Part shown: in pieces, positions 24,519-32,492 of the stretch
Numbering within the stretch: position 1 is the stretch's first letter
Layout: every line of letters starts with the position of its first letter
From: a virus
IMG/VR virus record: IMGVR_UViG_3300048583_000100
Location: 1-64,000 of that record
Direction: 5' to 3' (one strand)
DNA length: 64,000 nucleotides
Notes under the pieces: model-generated
Told to the model about the DNA's origin: nothing
The model's database searches: none
What the model saw: only the letters and a program-made list of their open reading frames with translations
Made by a program: the position numbers and the translations under genes

Positions 24519-25316
24519 TTAGCGGTGAATCAGAGCCCGTGCTCCGTTCGTGCCATTGCGGTCAGCGTTGTGTGAAGCTGGACGTTCGTCTGGAGAGTCT
24601 AGCAGATTCAAAATCTTCTTGACCATTTCAGAGCGTACAACGTCTCTGTTTTGGAACTCGATAAAATTGATACTTGCGTCCCTCCCTGTTAGTTTGCGGA
24701 TTACGTATTCGAGACCATTTTCCCATGCGTTAGCATTGACACCCTTAGGTGCTTCAAGATCGCTCTGAGTAATGTCTCCGTTGATTGCAAAGATGCTATG
24801 GTAGCCCATGCGCGTTACAAACATCTTGACCTGGTCCACTGTGGCATTTTGAGCTTCATCTAGGATTACGAAGCATCTATTGAACGTACGTCCTCTCATG
24901 AAAGCCAGTGGTGCGATCTCAATCTTCCCCGACTCGAATAGACGTTTGGTTGCTGCGGGACCGATGTGGTCTTCGAGAGCATCCTTAAGAGGGAGTAGAT
25001 AGGGATCGAGTTTTTCTTCGAGAGTGCCCGGTAGGAATCCTAGGCTTTCGCCTGCTTCAACTACGGGTCTTGTTAGTACGATACGCTCGACTTCACCAGA
25101 GAGTAGCTTCTCAAGAGCTATGGAAGTGACGAGGTAAGTTTTTCCTGAGCCTGCAGGCCCAGCACAGATGGTCAATGGTACTTCACGTAGAGAATCGATG
25201 TACTGTTCTTGCGCGTAATTCTTTGGTTTGATCTGATGTTTGATCCTAACGGCCTGTCCCTGGTGTTCGCTGGGAACTGCTGCTGGTGGGTACTTATTCT
25301 TCTTTGCGCGAGGCAT
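24519..25316 (-). CDS. phoH: PhoH-like ATPase
   Basis: The 265-residue protein has Walker A GPAGSGKT (residues 53-60), IVLTRPVVEAGESLGFLPG (PhoH signature) and Walker B FVILDEAQNAT. PhoH proteins are P-loop ATPases, often in marine and large phages, with a probable RNA-related role. It shares a transcript with the small upstream gene driven by a perfect TATAAATA late promoter, and is closed by a terminator. Confidence 0.93.
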   Translation of the reverse strand: MPRAKKNKYPPAAVPSEHQGQAVRIKHQIKPKNYAQEQYIDSLREVPLTICAGPAGSGKTYLVTSIALEKLLSGEVERIVLTRPVVEAGESLGFLPGTLEEKLDPYLLPLKDALEDHIGPAATKRLFESGKIEIAPLAFMRGRTFNRCFVILDEAQNATVDQVKMFVTRMGYHSIFAINGDITQSDLEAPKGVNANAWENGLEYVIRKLTGRDASINFIEFQNRDVVRSEMVKKILNLLDSPDERPASHNADRNGTNGARALIHR

Positions 25317-25413
25317 TTAGAATCCCCTTACGTGTTAGTTGCGGTTATGGGCCAGTCACCGGGCAAAATTCATCCGCGAGAGTTCTGCACTTCTCCTTTG
25401 TTGAGTGGTTGGG

Positions 25414-25809
25414 TTAGTCTTGCTTGCGAAGAACCCATCGCACCCACTCTACCGGATCTTGGTAGGGATGAGCACCGTATGGATTAGATTCGAAGTTCGC
25501 TGGGAACTGCAGGGAATCAAGCAGCCATGCTGAGATAGAGGTTGCCTCTTCGTCAGTTAGCTTCTTGACCGACTCAATCAGATCAGCGTTAGTCGCCATC
25601 TCATACGAGTTAAGTTCGCGAGGCCAGCGATATGGACCGCCACCCTTGAACATTTCGATCAAAGCCGCCATCATGAAATGCTGAACGGGATTCGTGACCT
25701 TGCCGTCGTTTAGGACCTGCTGGAGGGTCATCGTAATGTGAATAGGGATGACGCCTTCTGTGAGGTCGTAATCACCAGCTTTCACGTTCTTGATTTCGTT
25801 GAGTTTCAT
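25414..25809 (-). CDS. small late unknown protein
   Basis: The 131-residue protein starts MKLNEIKNVKAGDYDL and is preceded at 43 bases by a perfect TATAAATA. The N-terminus resembles the MKL... leaders of the packaged-type proteins here, but no L/I-x-E cleavage site is visible, so I do not count it with them. It has a Trp-rich C-terminus (DPVEWVRWVLRKQD). The function is unknown. Confidence 0.75.
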   Translation of the reverse strand: MKLNEIKNVKAGDYDLTEGVIPIHITMTLQQVLNDGKVTNPVQHFMMAALIEMFKGGGPYRWPRELNSYEMATNADLIESVKKLTDEEATSISAWLLDSLQFPANFESNPYGAHPYQDPVEWVRWVLRKQD

Positions 25810-25852
25810 TGTTGATTCCCTGGGGTTGAATGGTGCTTGTTAAGCACGATGG

Positions 25853-25860
25853 TATTTATA
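25853..25860 (-). promoter_or_regulatory. late promoter, perfect TATAAATA
   Basis: This exact match to the T4 late promoter core lies 43 bases upstream of the small late gene and phoH. Confidence 0.85.
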
Positions 25861-25924
25861 GCGGGCTGCTGGAGTTCATCAGTAAAGAGTCAAGAACTTC
25901 TTGTCGACCCAGGCTCCGTCTGAT

Positions 25925-25932
25925 CATAAATA
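25925..25932 (+). promoter_or_regulatory. late promoter CATAAATA, plus strand
   Basis: It lies 31 bases upstream of the first plus-strand gene and is divergent from the minus-strand late promoter 64 bases away. Confidence 0.75.
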
Positions 25933-25963
25933 CTCGTACTCCTGAACACTTCGGAATCCTATC

Positions 25964-26239
25964 ATGACAGACCAGAACAGAGAACCAATCCCACCACCCG
26001 ATCGTTGGATTGGTCATGGTGCCACTGAGCTAAATCGTAAGGCAGCTGCTGAATGGCAGATGCAATCTGGAGATGGTACCATCAAAAAGATGTCACTATA
26101 CCACCGTGGGTCTGAACGACCTATGCTAGTCACTCTCGCCGGTAAGGTTCATTTCCTTACGCGCTGGGATCAACTCAAATACGCTTTTGGTTTCGAGTCG
26201 CTAGAGTCTCTAAACGAAAAGTACTCCAAGCTACCTTAA
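25964..26239 (+). CDS. small late unknown protein
   Basis: The 91-residue protein starts MTDQNREPIPPPDRWIGHGA. It has a Pro-rich N-terminus, then ERPMLVTLAGKVHFLTRWDQ. No family is recognised. It is the first gene after the plus-strand late promoter and is followed 11 bases later by a gene with a packaging-type leader. Confidence 0.7.
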   Translation: MTDQNREPIPPPDRWIGHGATELNRKAAAEWQMQSGDGTIKKMSLYHRGSERPMLVTLAGKVHFLTRWDQLKYAFGFESLESLNEKYSKLP

Positions 26240-26250
26240 AGGACCCAACC

Positions 26251-26679
26251 ATGAAGCTATCTCAAGTCAAGCAGCTGCCAATTCTAAAGGAAGGAATGCC
26301 TTCTTCAATTGATACCTTCGCGCTCGTTAACAGCAAGATGATCAATCGCCTCGCTCAAGATATCGCGGATTACGGGTTTCCAGCAGAATTTGAACTCACG
26401 CTAATCACAAAAGACAAAACCAGAATTGCCGTAAACTTCGCCCTAGAGAAGAAAACGATCAATGATGAAGCGTCCTACCACACCATTACGTTTGAGTATC
26501 AGCGCGATGCTGCGTCTGATAAGAAAATTGCAGCCTACCTTAAGACCCTAGAGAATGCAAAAGACGATCCAGAAGGCGAAAAGTACGACGCTGCGCAGGA
26601 AGAATTGAGCGTTGATAGCATCTACGTCTCTATTGATCTTCGCAAAGAAATTGAGAAGGTCTGGGGCTCTACACAGTAA
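26251..26679 (+). CDS. unknown protein with probable capsid-targeting leader
   Basis: The 142-residue protein begins MKLSQVKQLPILKEGMPSSI. The leader ends in L12-K-E14 followed by Gly, which fits the T4 gp21 prohead protease consensus (L/I-x-E, cut after Glu). AAGGA precedes the ATG. The rest is charged (FALEKKTINDEASYHTITFE; PEGEKYDAAQEELSVDSIYV) with no known domain. Late expression and the leader together suggest a packaged head protein, as inference. Confidence 0.75.
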   Translation: MKLSQVKQLPILKEGMPSSIDTFALVNSKMINRLAQDIADYGFPAEFELTLITKDKTRIAVNFALEKKTINDEASYHTITFEYQRDAASDKKIAAYLKTLENAKDDPEGEKYDAAQEELSVDSIYVSIDLRKEIEKVWGSTQ

Positions 26680-26700
26680 CAAATCCAGGAGGATAACGAA

Positions 26701-26742
26701 ATGAACTCGCTAAACGCAAGAGGCTTGGTAAGAACTTCCTGA
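26701..26742 (+). CDS. 13-codon open frame with strong ribosome site
   Basis: An ATG with AGGAGGATAACGAA just upstream opens a frame of 13 codons that stops two bases before the next gene's ATG. It is either a leader peptide that couples translation or the broken start of the 107-aa protein. The overlapping frame of that gene reads LAKRKRLGKNFLK back to this ATG region and would join it with a single inserted base. Confidence 0.45.
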   Translation: MNSLNARGLVRTS

Positions 26743-26744
26743 AG

Positions 26745-27068
26745 ATGGTTCCCATCTATCGTGTCTTCGCTCGTGATTTTGAATCGAGCTTAGATTTCAG
26801 CGAAGATATGCTGTACGAGATGTACGAGTACGAATCACGCGGAAGCGGAACGTGCTCACAGAAGAACGGTTATTTCCATGGCAAGAAATGGATGGACGTT
26901 ACCGTAGCAATGTGGGTTGAAGACCTTCGATTGGGAAATCTTTTCTCATTCGAGCTTTACGAAGACGACAAGTTCCCAGGATGGTGGCTTGATCGAGTCC
27001 TCGCAAATGTCTGGCCCATCACAAAAGAAAGGGCTCTAATCCTAGAGCCCTCATTACATAAGGAGTAA
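26745..27068 (+). CDS. unknown protein, possibly frameshifted at its start
   Basis: The 107-residue frame starts MVPIYRVFARDFESSLDFSE but its ATG has no clear ribosome site. Codons upstream in the same frame encode LAKRKRLGKNFLK and end at a stop at 26694. The strong ribosome site sits in another frame. One missing base near 26705 would give a continuous protein of about 121 residues. No domain is recognised; it is Trp- and Glu-rich. Confidence 0.6.
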   Translation: MVPIYRVFARDFESSLDFSEDMLYEMYEYESRGSGTCSQKNGYFHGKKWMDVTVAMWVEDLRLGNLFSFELYEDDKFPGWWLDRVLANVWPITKERALILEPSLHKE

Positions 27069-27071
27069 AGC

Positions 27072-27299
27072 ATGGAGAAGCAAAAAATTCCAGGCCGAAA
27101 CGAGTGGTACGAATTAACGATTAGCCAGCTGTATGAAACCAAATCTCAGCTGACGACACTCTACTACAACATGCGTGGTGCTGGTGCATCATACGCAAGT
27201 CAGTACCTTGGCTTTATCAACGAGGTTGACGCTTTGATCCAGCGGCGGGAGTTCGAGGCTTTGCAAGCCGAGGCTGCCGAACAGGCGAACGGGCAGTAG
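27072..27299 (+). CDS. small late unknown protein
   Basis: The 75-residue protein begins MEKQKIPGRNEWYELTISQL, after AAGGAG. It is probably helical, with an Ala/Glu/Gln-rich C-terminus. The last 83 bases overlap the 3' end of the convergent ClpP-like gene, so the two transcripts are antisense to each other there. Confidence 0.7.
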   Translation: MEKQKIPGRNEWYELTISQLYETKSQLTTLYYNMRGAGASYASQYLGFINEVDALIQRREFEALQAEAAEQANGQ

Positions 27300-27903
27300 T
27301 AGAGAAATCTACGTTGAAGTCCGGAAGCTCATCAACGATTTGATCGCAGATTCCAAACTTCTTACACTCAGATGGCGTCAGGTATCTATCTGACGCCCCA
27401 AAAAGAATATCATCAATCTGCTTCTCGGTCATAGTAGTATGACGCTTGAAGTGTTGTAGGGTCTGGTGTCTGAGGTACTCATTGGCCTTATGATCTTGAA
27501 TGAGCTCATGATACTTACCATGAGTACCACCTGAGAACTGGTGAGCCATGACGAGTGTGTTCTTGGTTAGAATTCTGCGGCCCTTGGTACCAGCGGCAAA
27601 GATGTAGACGCCCATAGACATTACGCTGCCGAGGCCAACGGTCTTGATTGGCAGCTTGCAAATTTCCATGAGGTCAATTAGAGCGAAGCCATCATAAGCG
27701 TGTCCACCACACGTATTGATGAAGAAGGTTAGTTCCTTGTTGCGAAAGAGCTGACTAGCTTTGAGGAGAAATATGCTTGCTTCCTTGGTCGTCTCTTCAT
27801 CAACATCGCCGAAGAGAACGTGCGCACCTAGAGATTCGATAGAGATGTCGTTAAAGTCAATACGCGTTCCATCGGACGCGGCTTCAATGCCGTAAGATTT
27901 CAT
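27217..27903 (-). CDS. clpP: ClpP-like serine protease
   Basis: The protein (228 residues from the ATG with GGGA 6 bases upstream) has the ClpP catalytic triad. Ser96 is in GSVMSMG, His121 is in VMAHQFSGG and Asp172 is in GASDRYLTPSEC. The usual GxASS nucleophile elbow is altered to GSVMS. A late-like promoter (CCTAAATA) lies 88 bases upstream. ClpP-type enzymes in phages can act as head-maturation proteases or recruit host unfoldases; which one applies here is unknown. The Arg/Pro-rich tail overlaps the plus-strand gene and may not be essential. Confidence 0.85.
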   Translation of the reverse strand: MKSYGIEAASDGTRIDFNDISIESLGAHVLFGDVDEETTKEASIFLLKASQLFRNKELTFFINTCGGHAYDGFALIDLMEICKLPIKTVGLGSVMSMGVYIFAAGTKGRRILTKNTLVMAHQFSGGTHGKYHELIQDHKANEYLRHQTLQHFKRHTTMTEKQIDDILFGASDRYLTPSECKKFGICDQIVDELPDFNVDFSTTARSPVRQPRLAKPRTPAAGSKRQPR

Positions 27904-27990
27904 ATCATGTCCCATTTTGGTGGATGCCTGTCCTTCCTAGCTTTAGCGGGGATCGGATCTTCGATTCCGATGTGATGAGATGGTCAAGGG

Positions 27991-27998
27991 TATTTAGG
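27991..27998 (-). promoter_or_regulatory. possible late promoter CCTAAATA
   Basis: This imperfect late -10 element lies 88 bases upstream of the ClpP-like gene and after a strong terminator. Confidence 0.5.
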
Positions 27999-28032
27999 AC
28001 AGCGACTCATCCAGGCCCGGTACCAGGATATG

Positions 28033-28056
28033 AAAAAGCCGGCGATTCGCCGGCTT
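28033..28056 (-). terminator. rho-independent terminator
   Basis: On the minus strand AAGCCGGCGA pairs with TCGCCGGCTT and is followed by TTTTTC. It ends the membrane-protein transcript. Confidence 0.85.
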
Positions 28057-28080
28057 GATCAGGTTGAGTGTGAAGTATCG

Positions 28081-28572
28081 TTACTGGATGATATTCCCAT
28101 CCTCATCTCGTTCGATACCAAAGCGGCGATCAGGGTTCATGAGGTTGACGTTCTGATCGAAGGCGAATCGGCAGAAGACGTACATGATGTAGACGCCCAG
28201 GCCATGCGTGAAGATGAAGTGGAACTTGAAGTGTAGGAAGAAAATCTGCAAGTACCACACGATGAACTGCGCGAGCGCTACGTAGGGATAGAGGAGATAC
28301 CAACCGAGTGCCGAAGGCCCGTTGGGTGAGCGACTGTCGATGAACGCTTCGTACCCATCAGTGAGGTTGGCGTCGAGATCGATTCGCTTGAAGTAGTCGT
28401 AGTCGCCGAAAATCGGTATCAGACCGAGACCCACGACCATGCAGAGGGTTGCGACGAATGCGCCCACGACGACCGTCAGTGTGATCCATTTCGCGTAGTA
28501 TTCGTTGAAGAAGATACGCAGACCCCAATAGAGGGTAATGTAGAGAGCACCGGCGAGTATCAGCAAAGTCAT
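28081..28572 (-). CDS. multi-pass membrane protein, unknown
   Basis: The 163-residue protein has about four hydrophobic segments: residues 1-20, 30-55, 92-113 and 118-138. The last is rich in aromatic residues (FFLHFKFHFIFTHGLGVYIM). An early-type promoter and a terminator flank it, so it is its own transcription unit. Early membrane proteins of phages often act on superinfection exclusion or host membrane physiology; that is inference. Confidence 0.8.
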   Translation of the reverse strand: MTLLILAGALYITLYWGLRIFFNEYYAKWITLTVVVGAFVATLCMVVGLGLIPIFGDYDYFKRIDLDANLTDGYEAFIDSRSPNGPSALGWYLLYPYVALAQFIVWYLQIFFLHFKFHFIFTHGLGVYIMYVFCRFAFDQNVNLMNPDRRFGIERDEDGNIIQ

Positions 28573-28602
28573 CAGAAGGCCTAGTCAGGTTAACGTAAGA
28601 CC

Positions 28603-28632
28603 ATTATATCCTGCTTCTAATCAGAAGTAAAC
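28603..28632 (-). promoter_or_regulatory. early-type promoter for the membrane protein
   Basis: GTTTAC (28632-28627) and TATAAT (28608-28603) are 18 bp apart, 31 bases upstream of the start. Confidence 0.8.
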
Positions 28633-28687
28633 TGAAAGGCGCGAAGTTTGAAGGACTTAAGCAGTAGACCGCACTGGTAGTTCGAGG

Positions 28688-28716
28688 CAAAATAAAGGCC
28701 ACCGAAGCAGCCTTTA
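28688..28716 (-). terminator. terminator with UUCG-type loop
   Basis: On the minus strand AAAGGC...GCCTTT pairs, with inner wobble pairs closing a TTCG tetraloop, then ATTTTG. It ends the tail-anchored protein gene. Confidence 0.65.
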
Positions 28717-28718
28717 AT

Positions 28719-28931
28719 CTATTTGAGAAGTGCGATGATTAAAAGTGGAACAGATATCGCCGCCCATATGAGTAGTCCGATGCAGGCCCTTCGCAGTTTC
28801 AAGATCGCCGTGATCGTAGGCAGTGCAAAATTCTCAAGCGCAACCAAACGCTCGTCAATGGGGTCGATGACCTCATCTTCAAACTGTTCGAATTCTTCCC
28901 TTGAGACTACTTCCTGATTGAGAAGCTTCAT
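28719..28931 (-). CDS. small tail-anchored membrane protein
   Basis: The 70-residue protein has an acidic soluble N-terminal half and one C-terminal membrane segment (CIGLLIWAAISVPLLIIALL). The ATG overlaps the upstream stop as TGATG. The topology fits a tail-anchored protein with the N-terminus in the cytoplasm. The function is unknown. Confidence 0.75.
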   Translation of the reverse strand: MKLLNQEVVSREEFEQFEDEVIDPIDERLVALENFALPTITAILKLRRACIGLLIWAAISVPLLIIALLK

Positions 28932-29128
28932 CAAAGATTCTCGTCTAGTTCGTCGTCAAGAAGCTGCTCTTCCATTTCGAGCAGGTAACGTTTGAAGCTG
29001 ATACGCGAGTGGCGCTTCGCATCGACATCCTCAGAGTAGCCCTTGCGATGGTGCTTTCTCTTATCGATGGTGCGTGGCTTATGGTGCGCGGTTTCGACTT
29101 CAACTTCGAATTCTGGAATCTTGGACAT
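28931..29128 (-). CDS. small charged late protein
   Basis: The 65-residue protein is rich in His, Lys and Arg in the first half (HHKPRTIDKRKHHRKGYSED) and acidic at the end. A late promoter (CATAAATA) lies 27 bases upstream. No family is recognised. Confidence 0.7.
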   Translation of the reverse strand: MSKIPEFEVEVETAHHKPRTIDKRKHHRKGYSEDVDAKRHSRISFKRYLLEMEEQLLDDELDENL

Positions 29129-29155
29129 TGCTCCAATCCTCTATCTTGACAAACG

Positions 29156-29163
29156 TATTTATG
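29156..29163 (-). promoter_or_regulatory. late promoter CATAAATA
   Basis: It lies 27 bases upstream of the small charged gene, with the coding end of the ADP-ribosyltransferase operon just above it. Confidence 0.7.
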
Positions 29164-29172
29164 AGTGGCAGG

Positions 29173-30306
29173 TTAGCCAACGGTACCTTTCATGACTGTA
29201 AGCTGAATCTGCGTGGGTTTGGCAGAACCTTTTCCTCGTGGGTTTCGGGCTTCAAGCTTAAACTTCATGAAGTCTGATTGCAGGTAAATGTTGATCTGCT
29301 TTCTATTCTTTGAAGGATAGCGAATTTCAGTTACTCTCAACCCGCCAAGAATGACATTGTCGACATACTGTCTGTCAATCTTGATGGCATAGAAGCCACC
29401 TCTCTTCTCGCGCAGGTAATAGTAGTTGGCGCCCCACATCTGCTGCATGATTCTGAAAATAGGGTGATCGTTATCAACAGAGACGCTCCGCGTTTCAATG
29501 TCATTCCATTCCACTTCAGTTTGATCTTTGGCAGCTCGTAGACCCTCTTCAATCTTTTCTGGGCTTAGACCAAATGGTTCAAGCCACGTGCGCCACTCAT
29601 TAGAGCGAGTGTTGACAGAGAGGTCGTCGTTGAACGCTTTCGAGATACCGAACTGTGCGACAGTTCCACCCAATGCATTCTTAACCGACACGTACTTCTT
29701 ACCGCCGACCTTAAGGTGAACCACAATGTCTGCGATGATCTCGCCGGTCTCTTCAGGAGTCAGATTGCCGCTACGCTGAGTCGATCCGCTGCGAGGTGAG
29801 ACTGATACGATGTTGTCGAGCTCGAATAGAGGATCGACTTCTTCTAGAGCCGAGAAAGCAGCTCGAGCCTGATCACCGTCTTCTGCTCCCGACCCAGTAG
29901 CAACGAGGTTGTCCATCTTCAGCAGAAGTTCTTTCTCAAAGCTCTCGCCAGAGTTACCACCAAGAGCGGCAACTACGTCATAGTCGATACCATTGACAGT
30001 GAACGACACAGACGAGTACTTGCCGGAGTTAACAGAGCGATCGTTGATCTGAACATTTGAGATGCCGAGATGCCCACTCTTTGCATTGCGAAGATACTTT
30101 TCAATCTGCAAGAGTAGATCGGCAAGAGGAATGGAACCCTTCACAGTAGGCTTGACACGAATTTGGTAGAACGCCGTTGATCCGTAATTCTGACCGCGAT
30201 TGTTTCTCATCTCGTCAACTGGCAGCCCTGCAAGAATATGCTGGACGAGTGTATCTGCGGTCTGAAGAACTTCTTTTCCAGCTCGCTCGTTTAGTTGTGA
30301 CTTCAC
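29173..30306 (-). CDS. unknown protein coupled to the ADP-ribosyltransferase
   Basis: The 377-residue protein overlaps the transferase stop by ATGA. Visible segments include VNGIDYDVVAALGGNSGESF, a DIVVHLKVGGKKYVSVKNALGG core with alternating hydrophobic residues, and a C-terminal KQINIYLQSDFMKFKLEARN. The YVSVKNALGG stretch recalls the lysine core of some restriction-like nucleases, but the match is too short to claim. A possible early L-N-E-R cut site (residue 7) is weak. It may be a partner, regulator or immunity-type protein of the transferase. Confidence 0.75.
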   Translation of the reverse strand: MKSQLNERAGKEVLQTADTLVQHILAGLPVDEMRNNRGQNYGSTAFYQIRVKPTVKGSIPLADLLLQIEKYLRNAKSGHLGISNVQINDRSVNSGKYSSVSFTVNGIDYDVVAALGGNSGESFEKELLLKMDNLVATGSGAEDGDQARAAFSALEEVDPLFELDNIVSVSPRSGSTQRSGNLTPEETGEIIADIVVHLKVGGKKYVSVKNALGGTVAQFGISKAFNDDLSVNTRSNEWRTWLEPFGLSPEKIEEGLRAAKDQTEVEWNDIETRSVSVDNDHPIFRIMQQMWGANYYYLREKRGGFYAIKIDRQYVDNVILGGLRVTEIRYPSKNRKQINIYLQSDFMKFKLEARNPRGKGSAKPTQIQLTVMKGTVG

Positions 30307-31982
30307 TTCAGGTTTCCTAGAGCTTCATGCATGCTGTTTAGTTCCTTCAGCATGTCAAAATTGCGGTAAGCTTTGCGCATAAGAGTGATCATCAGCTTGA
30401 TAGCTTCGAGTCTATTTTCTGGCTTAGATACATTGAGACGCTTGAAGAATGCGTCTAGCGTGGCATTGATGACAGGCTCTTGCTTAGCTGCACCAAGAGT
30501 CGACAGACGTCCCTTGGGCAACTCAACGCCAAGAATAGTAGCAAGCTGTTCAAACGAGCGTGCAGTTTCCTTATCGTCTATCTTACCACGAGTCAAAAGA
30601 TCGCGTTCGATAAAGCGAAGGTCAACCGGATTGATCGTCGTACGGTAGTCTTCTCCGCTCATCTCATGCTTAGCAACCGTACCAACGGAGTTGTCCTTGG
30701 TAATGAACTTGGAATGCTTGTGAGTCTGGCGGAAACGCTTGACGATTTTGCTGAGAGTAGAAATCTTCTGACGAGCTTCAGGCTTACCGACATACCCTTC
30801 AGCAGATAGATCGGTCTCACCGAGGTCGTGCATTGTCTCTTTGTAAAGCTTGGACATCTGATCAAACGATGCGCCGACTTGCTTTGACAGACCATCGCTC
30901 ACAAGCTTCTTGAAGAGTTCTTCTTTCTTCATGAGCGCAACGGCTGAATGAGACCAGTGATTGCCAGCAGATTCCATGTCAACATACGGCACTGTAATGC
31001 TTTCGAGCTGATCAACGATCTTCGAAATTGCATCTTCACCCTTGGTGCTAGCTGCAGCAGTGGGATCGACTTCGCCTTGAGTGTTGTACTTCTTAGAGAT
31101 GCGACAAGTGTACGTGCCAGGCTTCAAAATCATCTCAGCTTCGTCACCGTGGTTCTGTCCCGAAGCGGTCCGGTACTTACGCACGTCTAGCAGAATGTCT
31201 TCAGGGTCAGCAAGAGTAGAGATGATGAAGCCTAGAGCTCCGTCAATTGCTTTGCCAGAACGCTGACGATCGAACCACTGCATCATGGCTCCAGTATGGG
31301 ACGATGCTGGACCGAATTTAGCAAACTGTTCTGCGACAGACTTTTCGGTGGTCCAAGAAGAATATCGATCCCATTCGAGATCAACGATTCGAGTGCCTTC
31401 GCGAATAGCTTCGAGGAACTTCAGACCATTACCCTTCTCAAGAGTACCGTCATAACGTTCACGCTCCTCTAGAGAGCTCTCGGAGAACAACAGACCGCGA
31501 TAGAGAAGAGTCGGCTTGCTTGGGCGAATCCCATCAACCGAACCGATTTCTCTAGCTACCCATCCCTTGAGGTCATGGCGATAGCCGTTCGTGTTTACGA
31601 AGTCGTCAATATCTTTGCGAGCATCACGCGAGAGGGTACCTTTGGATACACTCGTATGTTCCTTGAACAGGTTGCTGACGAAGTCTTTTAGCTTGTCGAA
31701 TTCGCGAGCAGTCAGATCTGGCCCACGAAGCTTACGAAGCCCCGAGAGCGTAGCCAGATCGATGTCTTTGACGTAGTCACGTGTCTTGACGAAAGCTTTT
31801 ACGCTCTCGTTGTTGAGGAGCCAGTATTTGACAGTAGCCAGAAAAGCTTCTGGATCTGTAACGTCCGCAAGAGTTGAAGCCTGTTTGAATAGGGGATCAA
31901 TTCGCTTATCCTTCTTCATTGACTTCTTTAGGTCAACGAGATTGAGTGTGCTTGCTTCTTGAAGTAGACGGATAAGCTGCAT
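30303..31982 (-). CDS. Alt-like ADP-ribosyltransferase with capsid-targeting leader
   Basis: The 559-residue protein shows the R-S-E triad of arginine-type mono-ADP-ribosyltransferases. R162 is in LLYRGLLFSE, the S-S-W-T motif is at 208-211 (YSSWTTEKSVAEQF) and E-x-E is at E281/E283 (DEAEMILKPG). The first residues MQLIRLLQEAST end in L7-Q-E9 followed by Ala, a gp21-type cleavage site. T4 Alt is likewise packaged, processed and injected to modify host RNA polymerase. A late promoter lies 35 bases upstream. The C-terminal 250 residues are mostly helical and unknown. The target is not predictable. Confidence 0.85.
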   Translation of the reverse strand: MQLIRLLQEASTLNLVDLKKSMKKDKRIDPLFKQASTLADVTDPEAFLATVKYWLLNNESVKAFVKTRDYVKDIDLATLSGLRKLRGPDLTAREFDKLKDFVSNLFKEHTSVSKGTLSRDARKDIDDFVNTNGYRHDLKGWVAREIGSVDGIRPSKPTLLYRGLLFSESSLEERERYDGTLEKGNGLKFLEAIREGTRIVDLEWDRYSSWTTEKSVAEQFAKFGPASSHTGAMMQWFDRQRSGKAIDGALGFIISTLADPEDILLDVRKYRTASGQNHGDEAEMILKPGTYTCRISKKYNTQGEVDPTAAASTKGEDAISKIVDQLESITVPYVDMESAGNHWSHSAVALMKKEELFKKLVSDGLSKQVGASFDQMSKLYKETMHDLGETDLSAEGYVGKPEARQKISTLSKIVKRFRQTHKHSKFITKDNSVGTVAKHEMSGEDYRTTINPVDLRFIERDLLTRGKIDDKETARSFEQLATILGVELPKGRLSTLGAAKQEPVINATLDAFFKRLNVSKPENRLEAIKLMITLMRKAYRNFDMLKELNSMHEALGNLK

Positions 31983-32017
31983 TTTGGGAGCTCTTACAGT
32001 AGGGCTTGAGATGCTCT

Positions 32018-32025
32018 ATTTATCG
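32018..32025 (-). promoter_or_regulatory. late promoter GATAAATA
   Basis: It lies 35 bases upstream of the ADP-ribosyltransferase gene. Confidence 0.75.
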
Positions 32026-32039
32026 CCCGTCGTACCAGC

Positions 32040-32492
32040 TTACTCGTAAATCCAGAGGGTTCGGGCTACGTCGGGATATGGTTCGAATGCCGTGTCGATG
32101 ATCTCGGAGATGACTGCCCAATTACCGCCACCTAGTCCTGCACCGATCATTGGATAATGCACCTCGATATCTAGCTGGCTAGCTGCTTCGGCGATCGCAA
32201 TGAACGTCTGCTGAATTGCGGGGTAGCTGACGTACTTGACTTTGTCGCGACCATAATGCCACTGCGTGATTGCATTGGCGATTACCAGAGTGTCCGTGAT
32301 CTCCGAAAGAACAACCTGACCTAGCTCAAGTCCGCCCTGAGTGTATGCGTCTGCATAATCGGCGAAGGCTTTGGGATACTTGGCTCTAACCGCTTTAGCA
32401 AGACCACTACCCATTACGCCCTGGGCATTGCACCCATGGACGATGATTCCATTTGTTGCATCGAGGACGTCCCCGAATTTAATCCGCTTCAT
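32040..32492 (-). CDS. macro-domain protein (ADP-ribose binding or hydrolysing)
   Basis: The 150-residue protein is a stand-alone macro domain. It has GDVLDATNGIIVHGCNAQGVMGSGLAKAVRAKYP at the ADP-ribose-binding loop (N24, G31-S33 region) and HYPMIGAGLGGGNWAVISEI as the second loop. The family removes or binds ADP-ribose on proteins and nucleic acids, or dephosphorylates ADP-ribose-1''-phosphate. It lies directly upstream of the ADP-ribosyltransferase gene but on the other side of the late promoter, so it is expressed separately. Confidence 0.9.
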   Translation of the reverse strand: MKRIKFGDVLDATNGIIVHGCNAQGVMGSGLAKAVRAKYPKAFADYADAYTQGGLELGQVVLSEITDTLVIANAITQWHYGRDKVKYVSYPAIQQTFIAIAEAASQLDIEVHYPMIGAGLGGGNWAVISEIIDTAFEPYPDVARTLWIYE

